This document shows positions 36,022-45,116 of a stretch of 64,000 nt of DNA, piece after piece. The stretch comes from CAIWHR01 sp963830485 (GTDB lineage: Bacteria; Pseudomonadota; Gammaproteobacteria; Burkholderiales; Casimicrobiaceae). The stretch is taken from the NCBI GenBank assembly GCA_963830485.1, contig CAWHNE010000029.1, positions 310,001 to 374,000 on the forward strand. The letters are read 5' to 3'. Position 1 is the first letter of the stretch, and the number at the start of each line of letters is the position of its first letter. A program made the position numbers and the translations under genes. The notes under the pieces were generated by a model. That model did not search any database and was not told the DNA's origin. It saw only the letters and a list, made by a program, of their open reading frames with translations.

Positions 36022-38049
36022 ATGAGCCCTCTTGGAATCTCGCTGTTGATGGCCGTCGCGTTCGCCGGCTTCGGCTTCCTGGCCGCCCGCAAGCTCCGCA
36101 TCGTTGCCGCACTGCAGCCCGAGGTCCGCTGGGACCGGCCGCTCGCCCGTCTACTGACCGTCGTGACGAACGGCTTCCTGCAGATGCGGATGATCGGGCG
36201 CGACTGGAAGCCTGGGCTCATGCACGCGGCGATCTTTCTGGGCTTCATGGCGCTGCTCGCGCGCAAGCTCCAGCTGATCGTCATCGGATATCACGAGCCG
36301 TTCGTCTATCCGGGCGTCGTCGGGGGGCTGTTCGCCGCCGGCAAGGACGCCGTCGAGATCATGGTGCTGCTTGCGCTCGCCTATGCATTCTGGCGCCGCT
36401 ACGTCGTGCGCCCGCCGCGCCTCGAGCACAACCGCGAGGCGCTCCTGATCCTGTCGCTGATCCTCGCGATCATGATCACCGACTTCCTCTACGACGGTTT
36501 CCGCTTCGCACTCTACGCGGGCAGCGACCCGGGGATCGCTCACGAGCGGGATTACGCGTTCGCCGGACGTCGCGTCGCCGCTGCGCTTTCCGGCCTGTCG
36601 CCGGCAGCGCTGACGGCCGGCTATCACCTGTCCTACTGGGTGCAGCTCGGCGTGGTGTTCGCGTTCCTGGTCATCCTGCCGACTGGCGAGCATTTCCACA
36701 TCGTCACGGCGCTGCCGACGCTCTTCTTCCGGCGAGGGCGTCCGGCGAACGCGGTGCCCACCGTCGATCTCGACGCCATCATGGGCGACGAGAGCGGCGA
36801 CGGCGAAATGAGGATCGGCGTACGGACCGCGAAGGACCTCACGTGGAAGGACGGGCTCGACGCGTTCACCTGCACCGAATGCGGCCGCTGCAAGGACGCG
36901 TGCCCGACGTTTCTCACCGGCAAGCCGCTGTCGATGAAGTGGGTCAACGACGACCTGAAGCACCATCTCGTCGCGGCGCGCGATGCGATCGTCGCCGACG
37001 AGACTTCCGCCGACGCGCTGCCGCCGCTCGTGCCCGCGATCATCAAGGAGGAAACGCTCTGGGCATGCACGACCTGCGGCTACTGCGAGGCGGCGTGTCC
37101 GATCGAGCTCGAGCACCTGCCGCGCTTCTTCCGGATGCGCCAGCAGCGCGTGCTGATGGAGGGCGCCTTTCCCCACGAGCTGAAGGCGGTGTTCGACGCC
37201 TACGAGACGCAGAGCAACCCGTGGGGCCTTCCGGCGGACGCGCGCGGCGACTGGGCCAAGGATCTCGGCGTGCCGGTCGTCGAGACCGCGGAGCAGGTCG
37301 CGGCGCTCGACTACCTCTTCTACGTCGGGTCGGCCGAGTCGTTCGATCCGCGCGGACAGCGCGTGGCGAAGGCCTTCGTCACCGTGCTCCGGCATGCGGG
37401 CGTGGCGTTCGGCATCCTGGGGCCGCGCGAGAGCTCGACGGGCGAGTGCGTGCGGCGCGCCGGCAACGAGATGCTGTTCCAGCAGCTCGCGAAGGCGCTG
37501 ATCGCCACACTCGACGGGCTCGGCGTCCGGCGGATCGTTACCTGCGATCCGCACGCGTTCAACACGCTCAGGAACGAGTATCCGGCCTTCGGCGGTCGTT
37601 ACGAGGTCATCCACCACACGCAGCTGATCGCACGGCTCCTGAGCGAGGGACGGCTCCGGGTCCGACGGGACGCGGAGCGCGTGATCTACCACGAGCCATG
37701 CTACCTCGCGCGACACAACGGCGAGTTCGAGGCGCCGCGCGCGATCGTGCGCGCGCTCGTCCGTGATGCGCCCCTCGAGTTCGACCTGAACCGTGCGAAG
37801 GCGATGTGCTGCGGCGCGGGCGGGGCGCGCATGTGGATGGAGGAGTCGATCGGCACGCGTATCAACGTGCTGCGCGTGGAGCAGGCGCTGCCGCATGCGC
37901 CAAAGGTCATTGCGACAGCGTGCCCGTACTGCGCCGTGATGGTGGCCGACGGGATCTCGGCGCTGGGCAGGACCGAGGAGGTCGTGACGCGCGACATCGC
38001 CGAGCTCGTCGCCGCGGCCCTCGAGCGCGAGCAGGGAGCGCGCGCATGA
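36022..38049 (+). CDS. Membrane-bound Fe-S oxidoreductase with cysteine-rich domains (ETF-linked quinone reductase type)
   Basis: A 675-residue protein. About five membrane segments at residues 1-250 (AVAFAGFGFLAARKL, GLMHAAIFLGFMALLARKL, LILSLILAIMITDFLYDGF, VVFAFLVILPTGEHFHIV) resemble a NarI-like heme or quinone module. Two 4Fe-4S motifs follow, CTECGRCKDACP and CTTCGYCEAACP, then the HdrD-like cysteine domains with CYLARHNGEFEAPR and CCGAGGARMWMEE. In other bacteria such DUF224-type proteins are proposed to connect ETF with quinone. A start at 35962, adding repeat-encoded residues, is also possible. It overlaps the thioesterase gene by ATGA. Confidence 0.85.
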   Translation: MSPLGISLLMAVAFAGFGFLAARKLRIVAALQPEVRWDRPLARLLTVVTNGFLQMRMIGRDWKPGLMHAAIFLGFMALLARKLQLIVIGYHEPFVYPGVVGGLFAAGKDAVEIMVLLALAYAFWRRYVVRPPRLEHNREALLILSLILAIMITDFLYDGFRFALYAGSDPGIAHERDYAFAGRRVAAALSGLSPAALTAGYHLSYWVQLGVVFAFLVILPTGEHFHIVTALPTLFFRRGRPANAVPTVDLDAIMGDESGDGEMRIGVRTAKDLTWKDGLDAFTCTECGRCKDACPTFLTGKPLSMKWVNDDLKHHLVAARDAIVADETSADALPPLVPAIIKEETLWACTTCGYCEAACPIELEHLPRFFRMRQQRVLMEGAFPHELKAVFDAYETQSNPWGLPADARGDWAKDLGVPVVETAEQVAALDYLFYVGSAESFDPRGQRVAKAFVTVLRHAGVAFGILGPRESSTGECVRRAGNEMLFQQLAKALIATLDGLGVRRIVTCDPHAFNTLRNEYPAFGGRYEVIHHTQLIARLLSEGRLRVRRDAERVIYHEPCYLARHNGEFEAPRAIVRALVRDAPLEFDLNRAKAMCCGAGGARMWMEESIGTRINVLRVEQALPHAPKVIATACPYCAVMVADGISALGRTEEVVTRDIAELVAAALEREQGARA

Positions 38050-38471
38050 CCCATCGGCCCCGGCTCCTCGTCCACACGTCGCGCCAGGCGATTCGCTGGG
38101 GCGACATGGACGCGCTGGGTCACGTCAACAACACCGTGTATTTCCGATACATGGAGCAGGCGCGGATCGAATGGGTGCACGGCCTCGGTCCCGAGACGCC
38201 CGCCTACGTAGGCGCGGGCCCCGTCATCGTCAACGCGAGCTGCACCTTCGTCGCGCCGCTCGTCTACCCGGGCGAGCTCGAGGTGCGGATGTTTCTCGGC
38301 GATCCCGGGCGGACCAGCGTCGCCAGCTTCTACGAGATCTGGTGCGGTGGCCGCAAGTACGCGGACGGGGCGGCGAAAATCGTCTGGATCGACCTCGCGA
38401 CCGGGCGTTCAGTGCCGCTGCCGGATAGAATCACGGCGCCGCTGCGGACGCTGGAAGCGGGTCAGGGCTGA
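38046..38471 (+). CDS. Acyl-CoA thioesterase, 4HBT/YbgC-FadM type
   Basis: A 141-residue hotdog-fold thioesterase. The catalytic motif is IRWGDMDALGHVNNTVYFRY, with the Asp and the DxxGHVNN pattern of 4-hydroxybenzoyl-CoA thioesterase relatives; EQARIEWVHGLG and GPVIVNASCTFVAPLVYPGE follow. It cleaves acyl-CoA to the free acid and CoA. The ATG overlaps the stop of the Fe-S oxidoreductase (38046-38049), and acetoacetyl-CoA synthetase follows after 34 bases, so all three are likely one operon for acyl-CoA metabolism. Confidence 0.88.
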   Translation: MTHRPRLLVHTSRQAIRWGDMDALGHVNNTVYFRYMEQARIEWVHGLGPETPAYVGAGPVIVNASCTFVAPLVYPGELEVRMFLGDPGRTSVASFYEIWCGGRKYADGAAKIVWIDLATGRSVPLPDRITAPLRTLEAGQG

Positions 38472-38505
38472 CGAGCTCCGCGGCGTTGCCCCGCGCGCGA
38501 CCACG

Positions 38506-40503
38506 ATGACCGCGAACCTACCGCTCTGGCAGCCGTCCTCCGAACGGATCGCGCGGGCCAACATCACGGCCTTCGCGCGCACCGCGGAGAATGCGGCCGG
38601 CTGTCAGCTCCCCGACTACGCGTCGCTCTGGCGCTGGTCGAACGACGAGCGCGAAGCGTTCTGGCGGATGCTCTGGGACTATGCCGGCGTAATCGGCGAG
38701 CGCGGCGAGCGCACGCTGCTCGAACCCTCCCGGATGCCGGGCGCCCGCTGGTTTCCCGATGCGCGGCTCAACTTCGCCGAGAACCTGCTCGCCACGCGCG
38801 GTGCCGACGACGCGACGGACGCGCTCGTGTTCCGGGGAGAGGATCGCGAGCAGCGGCGCGTCTCGCACGGCGAGCTCCGTGACCTCGCTTCGCGCGCGGC
38901 GGCCGCACTGCGGGCGGCGGGTGTGGTCGCCGGCGATCGGGTGGCCGCGTATATCGCGAACCTGCCCGAAGCGGTCGTGGCGATGCTCGGCGCGACGTCG
39001 TTGGGCGCGATCTGGTCGTCGTGCTCGCCGGACTTCGGCGTGCGCGGCGTGCTCGACCGGTTCAGCCAGATCGAGCCGCGCGTGCTCGTCACCGTCGACG
39101 GCTACTGGTACAACGGCAAGGCGATCCCCGTCCTCGACAAGGTCGCGGAGATCGTAGCCGGCCTGCCTACCGTCGAGCGCGTCGTCGTCGTGCCCTACCT
39201 CGAGCGCTCCGGCGGCCCGCTTGCTCGTCTCGCCGGAATCCGCGCCGCGGTTCGCTGGGACGACTTCATGGCGTCCGGCGCAGCGGGCCCGATCGAATTC
39301 GCGCGCCTGCCGTTCGATCACCCGGTCTACATCCTGTACTCGTCGGGCACGACCGGCGTTCCCAAGTGCATCGTCCACGGCGCGGGTGGAACGCTGCTGC
39401 AGCACCTGAAGGAGCACCTGCTCCACGGCGACTTGCGGCCGGGCGATCGCCTGTTCTACTTCACGACCTGCGGCTGGATGATGTGGAACTGGCTCACGTC
39501 CGCGCTCGCCGCGCGCGCCTCGCTGCTGCTGTTCGACGGGTCGCCCTTCATCGATCGTGGCCGGGCGCTCTGGGATTTCGCCGAGGACGAGCGGATGACG
39601 CACTTCGGGACGTCGGCGAAGTACATCGACGCCGCGAAGAAGCTTTGCGTCGTTCCCCGCAAGGACTACGAGCTCCCGCACCTGCGGACGATGTTCTCGA
39701 CCGGCAGCCCGCTCGCGCCGGAGAGCTTCGACTACGTCTACCAGTGCGTCAAGGACGACCTGTGCCTGTCGTCGATCTCGGGCGGCACCGACATCGTCTC
39801 CTGTTTCGCGCTCGGCAACCCGACGCTGCCGGTCTGGCGCGGCGAGCTGCAATGCCGCGGGCTCGGCATGGCGGTCGACGTCTATGACGATGACGGCAGG
39901 CCCGTTCCTGCGGGTACCGAGCAGCGCGGCGAGCTCGTGTGCACGGCGCCGTTCCCGTCGATGCCGGTGGGTTTCTGGAACGATCCTGACGGCTCGAAAT
40001 ACCGCGCAATGTACTTCGAGCGGTTTCCGAACGTGTGGACGCACGGCGACTACGTCGAGCTCACCGAGCACGACGGTCTCGTGATCCATGGCCGCTCGGA
40101 CGCGACGCTGAACCCCGGTGGCGTGCGGATCGGCACCGCCGAGATCTACCGTCAGGTCGAGCAGCTGCCGGAGATCGTCGAGAGCCTCGTGATCGGCCAG
40201 GACTGGCCGCCCGGCGAGGTCGGCGACGTGCGCGTCGTGCTGTTCGTGAAGCTGGCGGACGGGGTGCAGCTCGACGACACGTTGATCGAGAAGATCCGCG
40301 CCCACGTCCGCGCCAACACGACGCCGCGGCACGTACCGGCGAAGGTGCTGCAGGTGACCGACATTCCGCGCACCAAGAGCAACAAGATCGTCGAGCTCGC
40401 GGTGCGCAACGTCGTCCACGGGCTGCCGGTTAGGAACATCGACGCGCTCGCGAATCCCGAGGCGCTCGAGCAGTACCGCGACCGCCCCGAGCTTCGGAAC
40501 TGA
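38506..40503 (+). CDS. Acetoacetyl-CoA synthetase (acetoacetate-CoA ligase)
   Basis: Adenylate-forming enzyme of 665 residues that activates acetoacetate with ATP and CoA. Features typical of this subgroup are MPGARWFPDARLNFAENLL, SLGAIWSSCSPDFGVRGVLD and GYWYNGKAIPVLD; the AMP-binding signature is YILYSSGTTGVPKCIVHG, then CGWMMWNWLTSALA and GRSDATLNPGGVRIGTAEIY with the C-terminal lysine in PRTKSNKIVELAV. The frame is unbroken. It probably lets the cell use ketone bodies or acetoacetate from polyhydroxybutyrate or amino acid degradation. Confidence 0.93.
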   Translation: MTANLPLWQPSSERIARANITAFARTAENAAGCQLPDYASLWRWSNDEREAFWRMLWDYAGVIGERGERTLLEPSRMPGARWFPDARLNFAENLLATRGADDATDALVFRGEDREQRRVSHGELRDLASRAAAALRAAGVVAGDRVAAYIANLPEAVVAMLGATSLGAIWSSCSPDFGVRGVLDRFSQIEPRVLVTVDGYWYNGKAIPVLDKVAEIVAGLPTVERVVVVPYLERSGGPLARLAGIRAAVRWDDFMASGAAGPIEFARLPFDHPVYILYSSGTTGVPKCIVHGAGGTLLQHLKEHLLHGDLRPGDRLFYFTTCGWMMWNWLTSALAARASLLLFDGSPFIDRGRALWDFAEDERMTHFGTSAKYIDAAKKLCVVPRKDYELPHLRTMFSTGSPLAPESFDYVYQCVKDDLCLSSISGGTDIVSCFALGNPTLPVWRGELQCRGLGMAVDVYDDDGRPVPAGTEQRGELVCTAPFPSMPVGFWNDPDGSKYRAMYFERFPNVWTHGDYVELTEHDGLVIHGRSDATLNPGGVRIGTAEIYRQVEQLPEIVESLVIGQDWPPGEVGDVRVVLFVKLADGVQLDDTLIEKIRAHVRANTTPRHVPAKVLQVTDIPRTKSNKIVELAVRNVVHGLPVRNIDALANPEALEQYRDRPELRN

Positions 40504-40522
40504 CGATGAAGGGTTGCCGCGC

Positions 40523-41062
40523 ATGCTGATCGATACCGATCGCTCGATGCTCCTCGTGATCGACCTGCAGGAGAGGATGGTGCCGGTCATCGGCGATCAC
40601 GCCGAGGTCGTCGCGAATGCCGTATGGCTCGTGCGCATCGCGCAGAAGCTTGGCGTGCCTGTCGCCGCAACGGAGCAGTACGCCAAGGGGCTCGGCCGCA
40701 CGGTACCGGCGATCCGCACGCTGCTGCCCGAGGACGCGATCGGCGGGAAGACAATGTTCTCGTCCGTCGCTGCGCAGTGTCTCGTGCCGCTGCCGGGCCA
40801 CGACCGGCCGCAGGTCGTCCTGGTCGGCGTCGAGACGCACGTCTGCGTACTGCAGACGGCGCTCGAGCTCCTCGAGGAGGGCAAGGAGGTCTACGTCGTC
40901 GCCGATTGCGTGGGATCGCGGCGGGAACTCGATCGCGACACGGCGCTCGCGCGCCTGCGGCAGGAGGGCGTGCGTATCGTCACGCGCGAGATGGTCGTCT
41001 TCGAATGGCTCGGCGAGGCGGCGACGCCGCTGTTCCGCGAAGTCAGCAAGGAATTTTTCTAG
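40523..41062 (+). CDS. Isochorismatase-family hydrolase
   Basis: A 179-residue cysteine hydrolase. The catalytic triad positions are visible: Asp in SMLLVIDLQERMVPV, Lys in GGKTMFSS and Cys in VLVGVETHVCVLQTALELLE. Relatives act on isochorismate, nicotinamide, or N-carbamoyl compounds, and many have unknown substrates; the short form here is like the YcaC type. The ATG at 40523 is preferred to a TTG nine bases earlier. It follows acetoacetyl-CoA synthetase by 19 bases. Confidence 0.85.
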   Translation: MLIDTDRSMLLVIDLQERMVPVIGDHAEVVANAVWLVRIAQKLGVPVAATEQYAKGLGRTVPAIRTLLPEDAIGGKTMFSSVAAQCLVPLPGHDRPQVVLVGVETHVCVLQTALELLEEGKEVYVVADCVGSRRELDRDTALARLRQEGVRIVTREMVVFEWLGEAATPLFREVSKEFF

Positions 41063-41069
41063 GCGCCCT

Positions 41070-42033
41070 ATGAACTTCATCGCCGTCCTGGCCGCGCTTG
41101 GGCTCGAGCAATGGCGCGCGTTTCGTTGGCGCGCGGGGCTCGAGCACGCGTTCGTCGTGTATGCGCACTGGCTCGAGGAGAAGCTCAACGGTGGCACCGC
41201 GCGGCAGGGCGTTGTCGCCGTGATCGCGGCGCTCGCTTCCACCGGTCGCGATCGCCGCGGCGATTCACGCGCTGCTCGCGGCGGTCAATCCGCTCTTCGC
41301 GCTGCTCTGGGACATCGCGGTCCTCTACCTGCTGATGGGCTTCCGCCGCTTCAGCCACGCGTATACGGAGATCGTCGCGGCGCTCAAGGCCGGCGACGTC
41401 CACGCCGCGCGGCGCGCGCTCGCCGGGTGGCGCGGTTCCGGTGCGGCGGAGCTGTCGACTAGCGAAGTGGCGAAGCTCGCGATGGAGCGTGGACTGCTCG
41501 ATTCGTACCGGCTGGTGTTCGGGGCGCTCTTCTGGTTCACGGTGCTGCCCGGTCCCGCCGGTGCGGTGCTCTATCGCGCGGCCGCGCTGCTCGCCGACGA
41601 GTGGCGCGGCGATGCACGCGGTGCCGACGTGACACCCATCGCGCGGGCGCGCGCCGCGTTCGGCGCGCCGGCGCGGCGCCTCCTGTGGCTGCTCGACTGG
41701 GTCCCCGTGCGCCTCGCCGCGCTGTCGTTCGCAATCGTCGGCGACTTCGAGGATGCGGTGTCGTGCTGGCGCACGCAGGCAAAGGACTGGGCCGAACAGG
41801 ACGGCGGCGAGCACGCCGGGATCATCCTCGCGACCGGTGGCGGCGCGCTCGGCGTCGTGCTCGGCGGCGCGCTGCCGATTGCGGGTGGCGAGTCCGAGTA
41901 CCGTCCGGAGATGGGCATGGGCGAAGCGGCCGACGGCGACCTCCTGCCGAGCGGCATCGGGCTCGTGTGGCGCGCACTCGTCCTTTGGCTCCTCCTGATG
42001 CTGCTCCTGACGCTCGCCTACTGGGCGCCCTGA
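41070..42033 (+). CDS. CobD/CbiB-family membrane protein (one frameshift)
   Basis: About 320 residues, integral membrane. It resembles CbiB/CobD, the adenosylcobinamide-phosphate synthase of cobalamin assembly, in the short betaproteobacterial form often found near rsgA: AALGLEQWRAFRW, VLYLLMGFRRFSHAYTEI, MERGLLDSYRLVFGALFWFT, GAVLYRAAALLADEW and a closing hydrophobic helix. One extra base near 41245 breaks it after VVAVIAALA. No other cobalamin-synthesis gene is present, so the actual role may differ. The next feature on the strand is an inverted-repeat element. Confidence 0.8.
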
Positions 42034-42178
42034 CAGGCCGTCGCAAATCTGCTGCGGGGCCGATCTGCTTTGTTGCGAGCCGGCTCGTAATCCTCACGTA
42101 CTGGCGGGTACGCTCCGGTGACTCGCCGCCTCGCGCCGCGCATCTCGACCTCCTCGCAACGATTCTCGACGGCCTGTC
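42032..42178. repeat. 147-base extragenic element with 18-base terminal inverted repeats
   Basis: GACAGGCCGTCGCAAATC at 42032-42049 and GATTCTCGACGGCCTGTC at 42161-42178 are inverted repeats matching at 16 of 18 positions. A second inverted pair, GTTGCGAG (42072-42079) and CTCGCAAC (42153-42160), lies inside. It fills the space between the convergent CbiB-like gene and rsgA almost exactly, the left end covering the CbiB stop codon. I recall very similar sequence as a dispersed intergenic repeat in betaproteobacteria. It may act as a two-way terminator or be a small nonautonomous mobile unit. Confidence 0.65.
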
Positions 42179-42189
42179 GGAGCGTCGGA

Positions 42190-43104
42190 CTAGCGCCCCA
42201 GCGCGCGGACCGCGGCGCTTGCGCTCACGAGCTCGTGCAGGAGCGCGAGTCGATGCGGGGCCACGTGTCCCCCGGCGACCGCCTCGCGCACGGCGCATCC
42301 GGGCTCGCGCGCGTGCCGGCAGTCGCGGAAGCGGCAGTGCCCGAGGAACGGCCGGATGTCGACGAACGCGCGCGGCAGGTCGTCCGGCGCGACGTGAGCG
42401 AGACCGAACGCTTTCATTCCGGGCGAATCGACGATCCAGCCTCCGCCGGGTCCTGCCGGAAGCATATGCAGCGTCGAGTGCGACGTCGTGTGGCGCCCGG
42501 TCGCGAGCGCGGCCGACACCTCCGCGGTCTTGGCACCGGCTTCGGGGGCGAGCGCATTCAGGATCGTCGACTTGCCCATCCCGGATTGCCCGATCAGGAC
42601 CGTATGCGCCCCTGCGACCCAGGGCAGGAGCGGCGCCGCGTCATGTTTGGCCGCCAGCGGCACGATCGCGTAGCCGAGCCGCGCGAACGGCTCGAGTCGC
42701 TCCATCAGCGCCGGAAAGCCGGGCAGGTCGGCCTTGTTCGCGGCCAGCACGAACGCGCAGCCTTCGGCCTCCGCGGCGACGGTCCAGCGGTGGACGAGCT
42801 CCAGGTCGACCGCGATCCCGGGCGCGACGACGCCGCAGATCAGCGTGACGTTGGCGGCGACTAGCTTTTCCTTGAACGCGTCGGAGCGGTAGACGAGCGA
42901 GCGACGCGGCGCGACGGATTCGATGACGCCGCCGCCTGCGACGATGGCGACGCCGACGTGATCACCGCAGGCGAGCGTCGTCGCGCGTCCCTTGAGCACG
43001 CAGTCGACGCTGGCGCCGTCGTCCAGCCGGACGGCGAAGCGGCGGCGGCGGCAGGCGACGACGAGGCCCTGGCGGCGGCCGTCGCCCGCTCGCGCGGCCG
43101 TCAC
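42190..43104 (-). CDS. rsgA: Ribosome small subunit-dependent GTPase A
   Basis: Circularly permuted GTPase of 304 residues that assists late 30S maturation. An OB-fold region is followed by motifs in the permuted order: G4 AANKADLPG, G1 IGQSGMGKSTILNAL and G3 WIVDSPGMKAFGL. The C-terminal zinc motif is CRFRDCRHAREPGC. The GTG at 43104 overlaps the phhB stop as GTGA, so translation is coupled. It is the last gene of the leftward run that begins with the M48 protease. Confidence 0.93.
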   Translation of the reverse strand: MTAARAGDGRRQGLVVACRRRRFAVRLDDGASVDCVLKGRATTLACGDHVGVAIVAGGGVIESVAPRRSLVYRSDAFKEKLVAANVTLICGVVAPGIAVDLELVHRWTVAAEAEGCAFVLAANKADLPGFPALMERLEPFARLGYAIVPLAAKHDAAPLLPWVAGAHTVLIGQSGMGKSTILNALAPEAGAKTAEVSAALATGRHTTSHSTLHMLPAGPGGGWIVDSPGMKAFGLAHVAPDDLPRAFVDIRPFLGHCRFRDCRHAREPGCAVREAVAGGHVAPHRLALLHELVSASAAVRALGR

Positions 43105-43430
43105 AGGCCTTCGACCTTCGCCGCGCAGACGACGTCGTTGAGCGTGATGCCGCCCGCGCTGTGCGTCGACCAGCTCACCGTACACCGGTCGTAGTGCACG
43201 CCGAGGTCAGGATGGTGGTCCTCGCGCTCGGCGATGGCCGCCACCGCGTTCACGAAGGCGATCGTCGCGGGGTAGTCGGGAAAGCGGAAGTCCTTCGCCA
43301 ACGCGTCGCCTGTCCGCGACCAGCCGGGAAGCGCGGGGAGGTGCGCGGCCAGCTCGGCCTCGGTGAGCTTGGGGGCGCTTGCCCGGCAGGCGCGCGCGGC
43401 GAGCGCCGCGGTTGCGGCGGATACGGTCAT
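43101..43430 (-). CDS. phhB: 4a-hydroxytetrahydrobiopterin dehydratase
   Basis: Pterin-4a-carbinolamine dehydratase, 109 residues. It recycles the pterin cofactor of aromatic amino acid hydroxylases and also appears in bacteria without them. The family signature is LPGWSRTGDALAKDFRFPDY, AIAEREDHHPDLGVHYDRC with the catalytic HHP, and VSWSTHSAGGITLND. The ATG overlaps the cytochrome gene stop (43427-43430). Confidence 0.93.
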   Translation of the reverse strand: MTVSAATAALAARACRASAPKLTEAELAAHLPALPGWSRTGDALAKDFRFPDYPATIAFVNAVAAIAEREDHHPDLGVHYDRCTVSWSTHSAGGITLNDVVCAAKVEGL

Positions 43431-43759
43431 GGCGGGAACTTGTAGAACTCGAGATTGAGGTACGCCGCGATGTGCTCCTCTTCCTCGGGGAAGTAGCCCT
43501 TGCCGAGGTTCGTGTTGCACGCCTGCACCTGAGCGAGAAGCTTTTGCGGCGTCTTCACGCGGTGGTCGGGCCGCGTGTACATCCGATCGGGGTCGTCCGC
43601 GAACTTCGTCGCATGGCAGGAGACGCAGTCGCGCTGGACGATCGTCTTGCCGGCTTTGGGGTCCCCGGCGGCAAACGGTGCGGGTTGTTTCTGCGCAAGT
43701 GCGGCGAATGTCGAGGCCAGCAGGGCGAGGGCGGCGATGCGAACGGCCTTGCGGAGCAT
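43427..43759 (-). CDS. Exported c-type cytochrome, single heme
   Basis: A 110-residue periplasmic protein with a signal peptide (IAALALLASTFAALAQ) and one heme-binding motif CVSCH near residue 46. NLGKGYFPEEEEHIAAYLNLEFYKF at the end is the typical C-terminal helix of small class I cytochromes. No obvious distal Met follows in the usual place. It is coupled by ATGA to phhB, and the M48 protease gene is 22 bases upstream. Confidence 0.88.
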   Translation of the reverse strand: MLRKAVRIAALALLASTFAALAQKQPAPFAAGDPKAGKTIVQRDCVSCHATKFADDPDRMYTRPDHRVKTPQKLLAQVQACNTNLGKGYFPEEEEHIAAYLNLEFYKFPP

Positions 43760-43781
43760 GGTGTCTCCTTTCCCGGAACCG

Positions 43782-45032
43782 TCAGGACGTCTGCAGCCGG
43801 GCGATCCGCAGTGCCGCGGGCGGATGCGAGTCGTAGACGGCCGAGTACAGCGGATCGGGTGTGAGCGTCGAGGCGTTGTCCTCGTAGAGCTTCACGAGCG
43901 CTTGCACGAGCGCTCCGGCCGACGCGTGGCGCGCGGCGAACGCATCCGCCTCGAACTCGTGGCGGCGCGAGTACAGCGACGCGAGCGGTCCCAGCACGAA
44001 CGTGAACACGGGCAGTGCGAGGACGAAGAGGACGAGCGCGACGCCCGGACGGTCCGGCGATGCCGGCACGCCCAGGCCTTCGTAGAACCACGGCGCGGCG
44101 ACGAGCCACGCGAGGAGCGCGAGCAGCCCGAGTGACAGCCCGGCCGACCATGCCATGCGCTTCAGTACGTGCCGCAAGCGGAAGTGGCCAAGCTCGTGGG
44201 CGAGGACCGCTTCCACTTCGTCCGGCGCGAGCCGCTCGAGCAGCGTGTCGAAGAACACGATGCGCTTCGCGCGGCCGAAACCGGTGAAGAACGCGTTGCC
44301 GTGGCTCGATCGGCGCGAGCCGTCCATCACGTAGAGTCCCTTGCTCGTGAAGCCGCAGCGAGCGAGGAGCGCCTCGATCGCGCTGCGCGCCGGCCCCTCG
44401 GGTAGCGGCGAGAACTTGTTGAAGAGCGGGGCGATCACGCTGGGATACAGCGCCAGCACGAGAAACTGGAACGCCATCCACGCGAGCCATGCCCAAAGCC
44501 ACCACATCGCGCCCGCGACGCGCATGAGCCAGAGCACCAGTGCGGCGAGCGGGATGCCGAGCACGGCGGCCACCGCCGCACTCTTCGCGACGTCGGCGAA
44601 CCAGAGCGCCCGCGTGGTCCGGTTGAAGCCGAACTTCGCCTCGATGCCGAACGTGTGCGCATAGGCGAACGGCAGCCCGACGAGGCCGCCGACCACCGCG
44701 ACCGCGACGACCAACAGCACGTCCGAAGCGAGCGGCCCGACGCCGATCGACGCCGTCCACGCGACGAGCAGCGCGAGGCCGCCGCCCAGCGTCAGCAGCA
44801 TCAGGAGCGCGGTTTCGGCGAGCGTCTCCTCGATCCCGAGCCGGACCCGCGCCACCGTGTAGTCGGCGGCCTTCTGGTGCGCGGCGAGCGCGACACGGCC
44901 GGCGAAGGCGGACGGTACACCCTCCCGATGGGCCGCGACGAAACGCACTTGGCGCCGCGCGAGCCAGAGCTTTGCCGCGAGCCACGCGGCAAGCGCCACG
45001 GCGAACAAGGCGGTGAAGATCGCGGCGGTCAC
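43782..45032 (-). CDS. M48-family membrane metalloprotease (Ste24-like)
   Basis: A 416-residue membrane protease. Several membrane helices surround the zinc motif HELGH in DEVEAVLAHELGHFRLRHVL, and the third ligand lies in RRHEFEADAFAARH, as in CAAX prenyl protease/Ste24 relatives (M48A). GNAFFTGFGRAKRIVFFDTL is also characteristic. It likely takes part in membrane protein quality control. It begins the leftward run M48-cytochrome-phhB-rsgA and diverges from orn. Confidence 0.92.
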   Translation of the reverse strand: MTAAIFTALFAVALAAWLAAKLWLARRQVRFVAAHREGVPSAFAGRVALAAHQKAADYTVARVRLGIEETLAETALLMLLTLGGGLALLVAWTASIGVGPLASDVLLVVAVAVVGGLVGLPFAYAHTFGIEAKFGFNRTTRALWFADVAKSAAVAAVLGIPLAALVLWLMRVAGAMWWLWAWLAWMAFQFLVLALYPSVIAPLFNKFSPLPEGPARSAIEALLARCGFTSKGLYVMDGSRRSSHGNAFFTGFGRAKRIVFFDTLLERLAPDEVEAVLAHELGHFRLRHVLKRMAWSAGLSLGLLALLAWLVAAPWFYEGLGVPASPDRPGVALVLFVLALPVFTFVLGPLASLYSRRHEFEADAFAARHASAGALVQALVKLYEDNASTLTPDPLYSAVYDSHPPAALRIARLQTS

Positions 45033-45116
45033 GATGGCGGGCGAAAAGACCCCGTGGTCGGTGATTCTATATGCGAAAATGCGCAGCCCATTCTACTCCA
45101 GGGAATCGGATCCACC

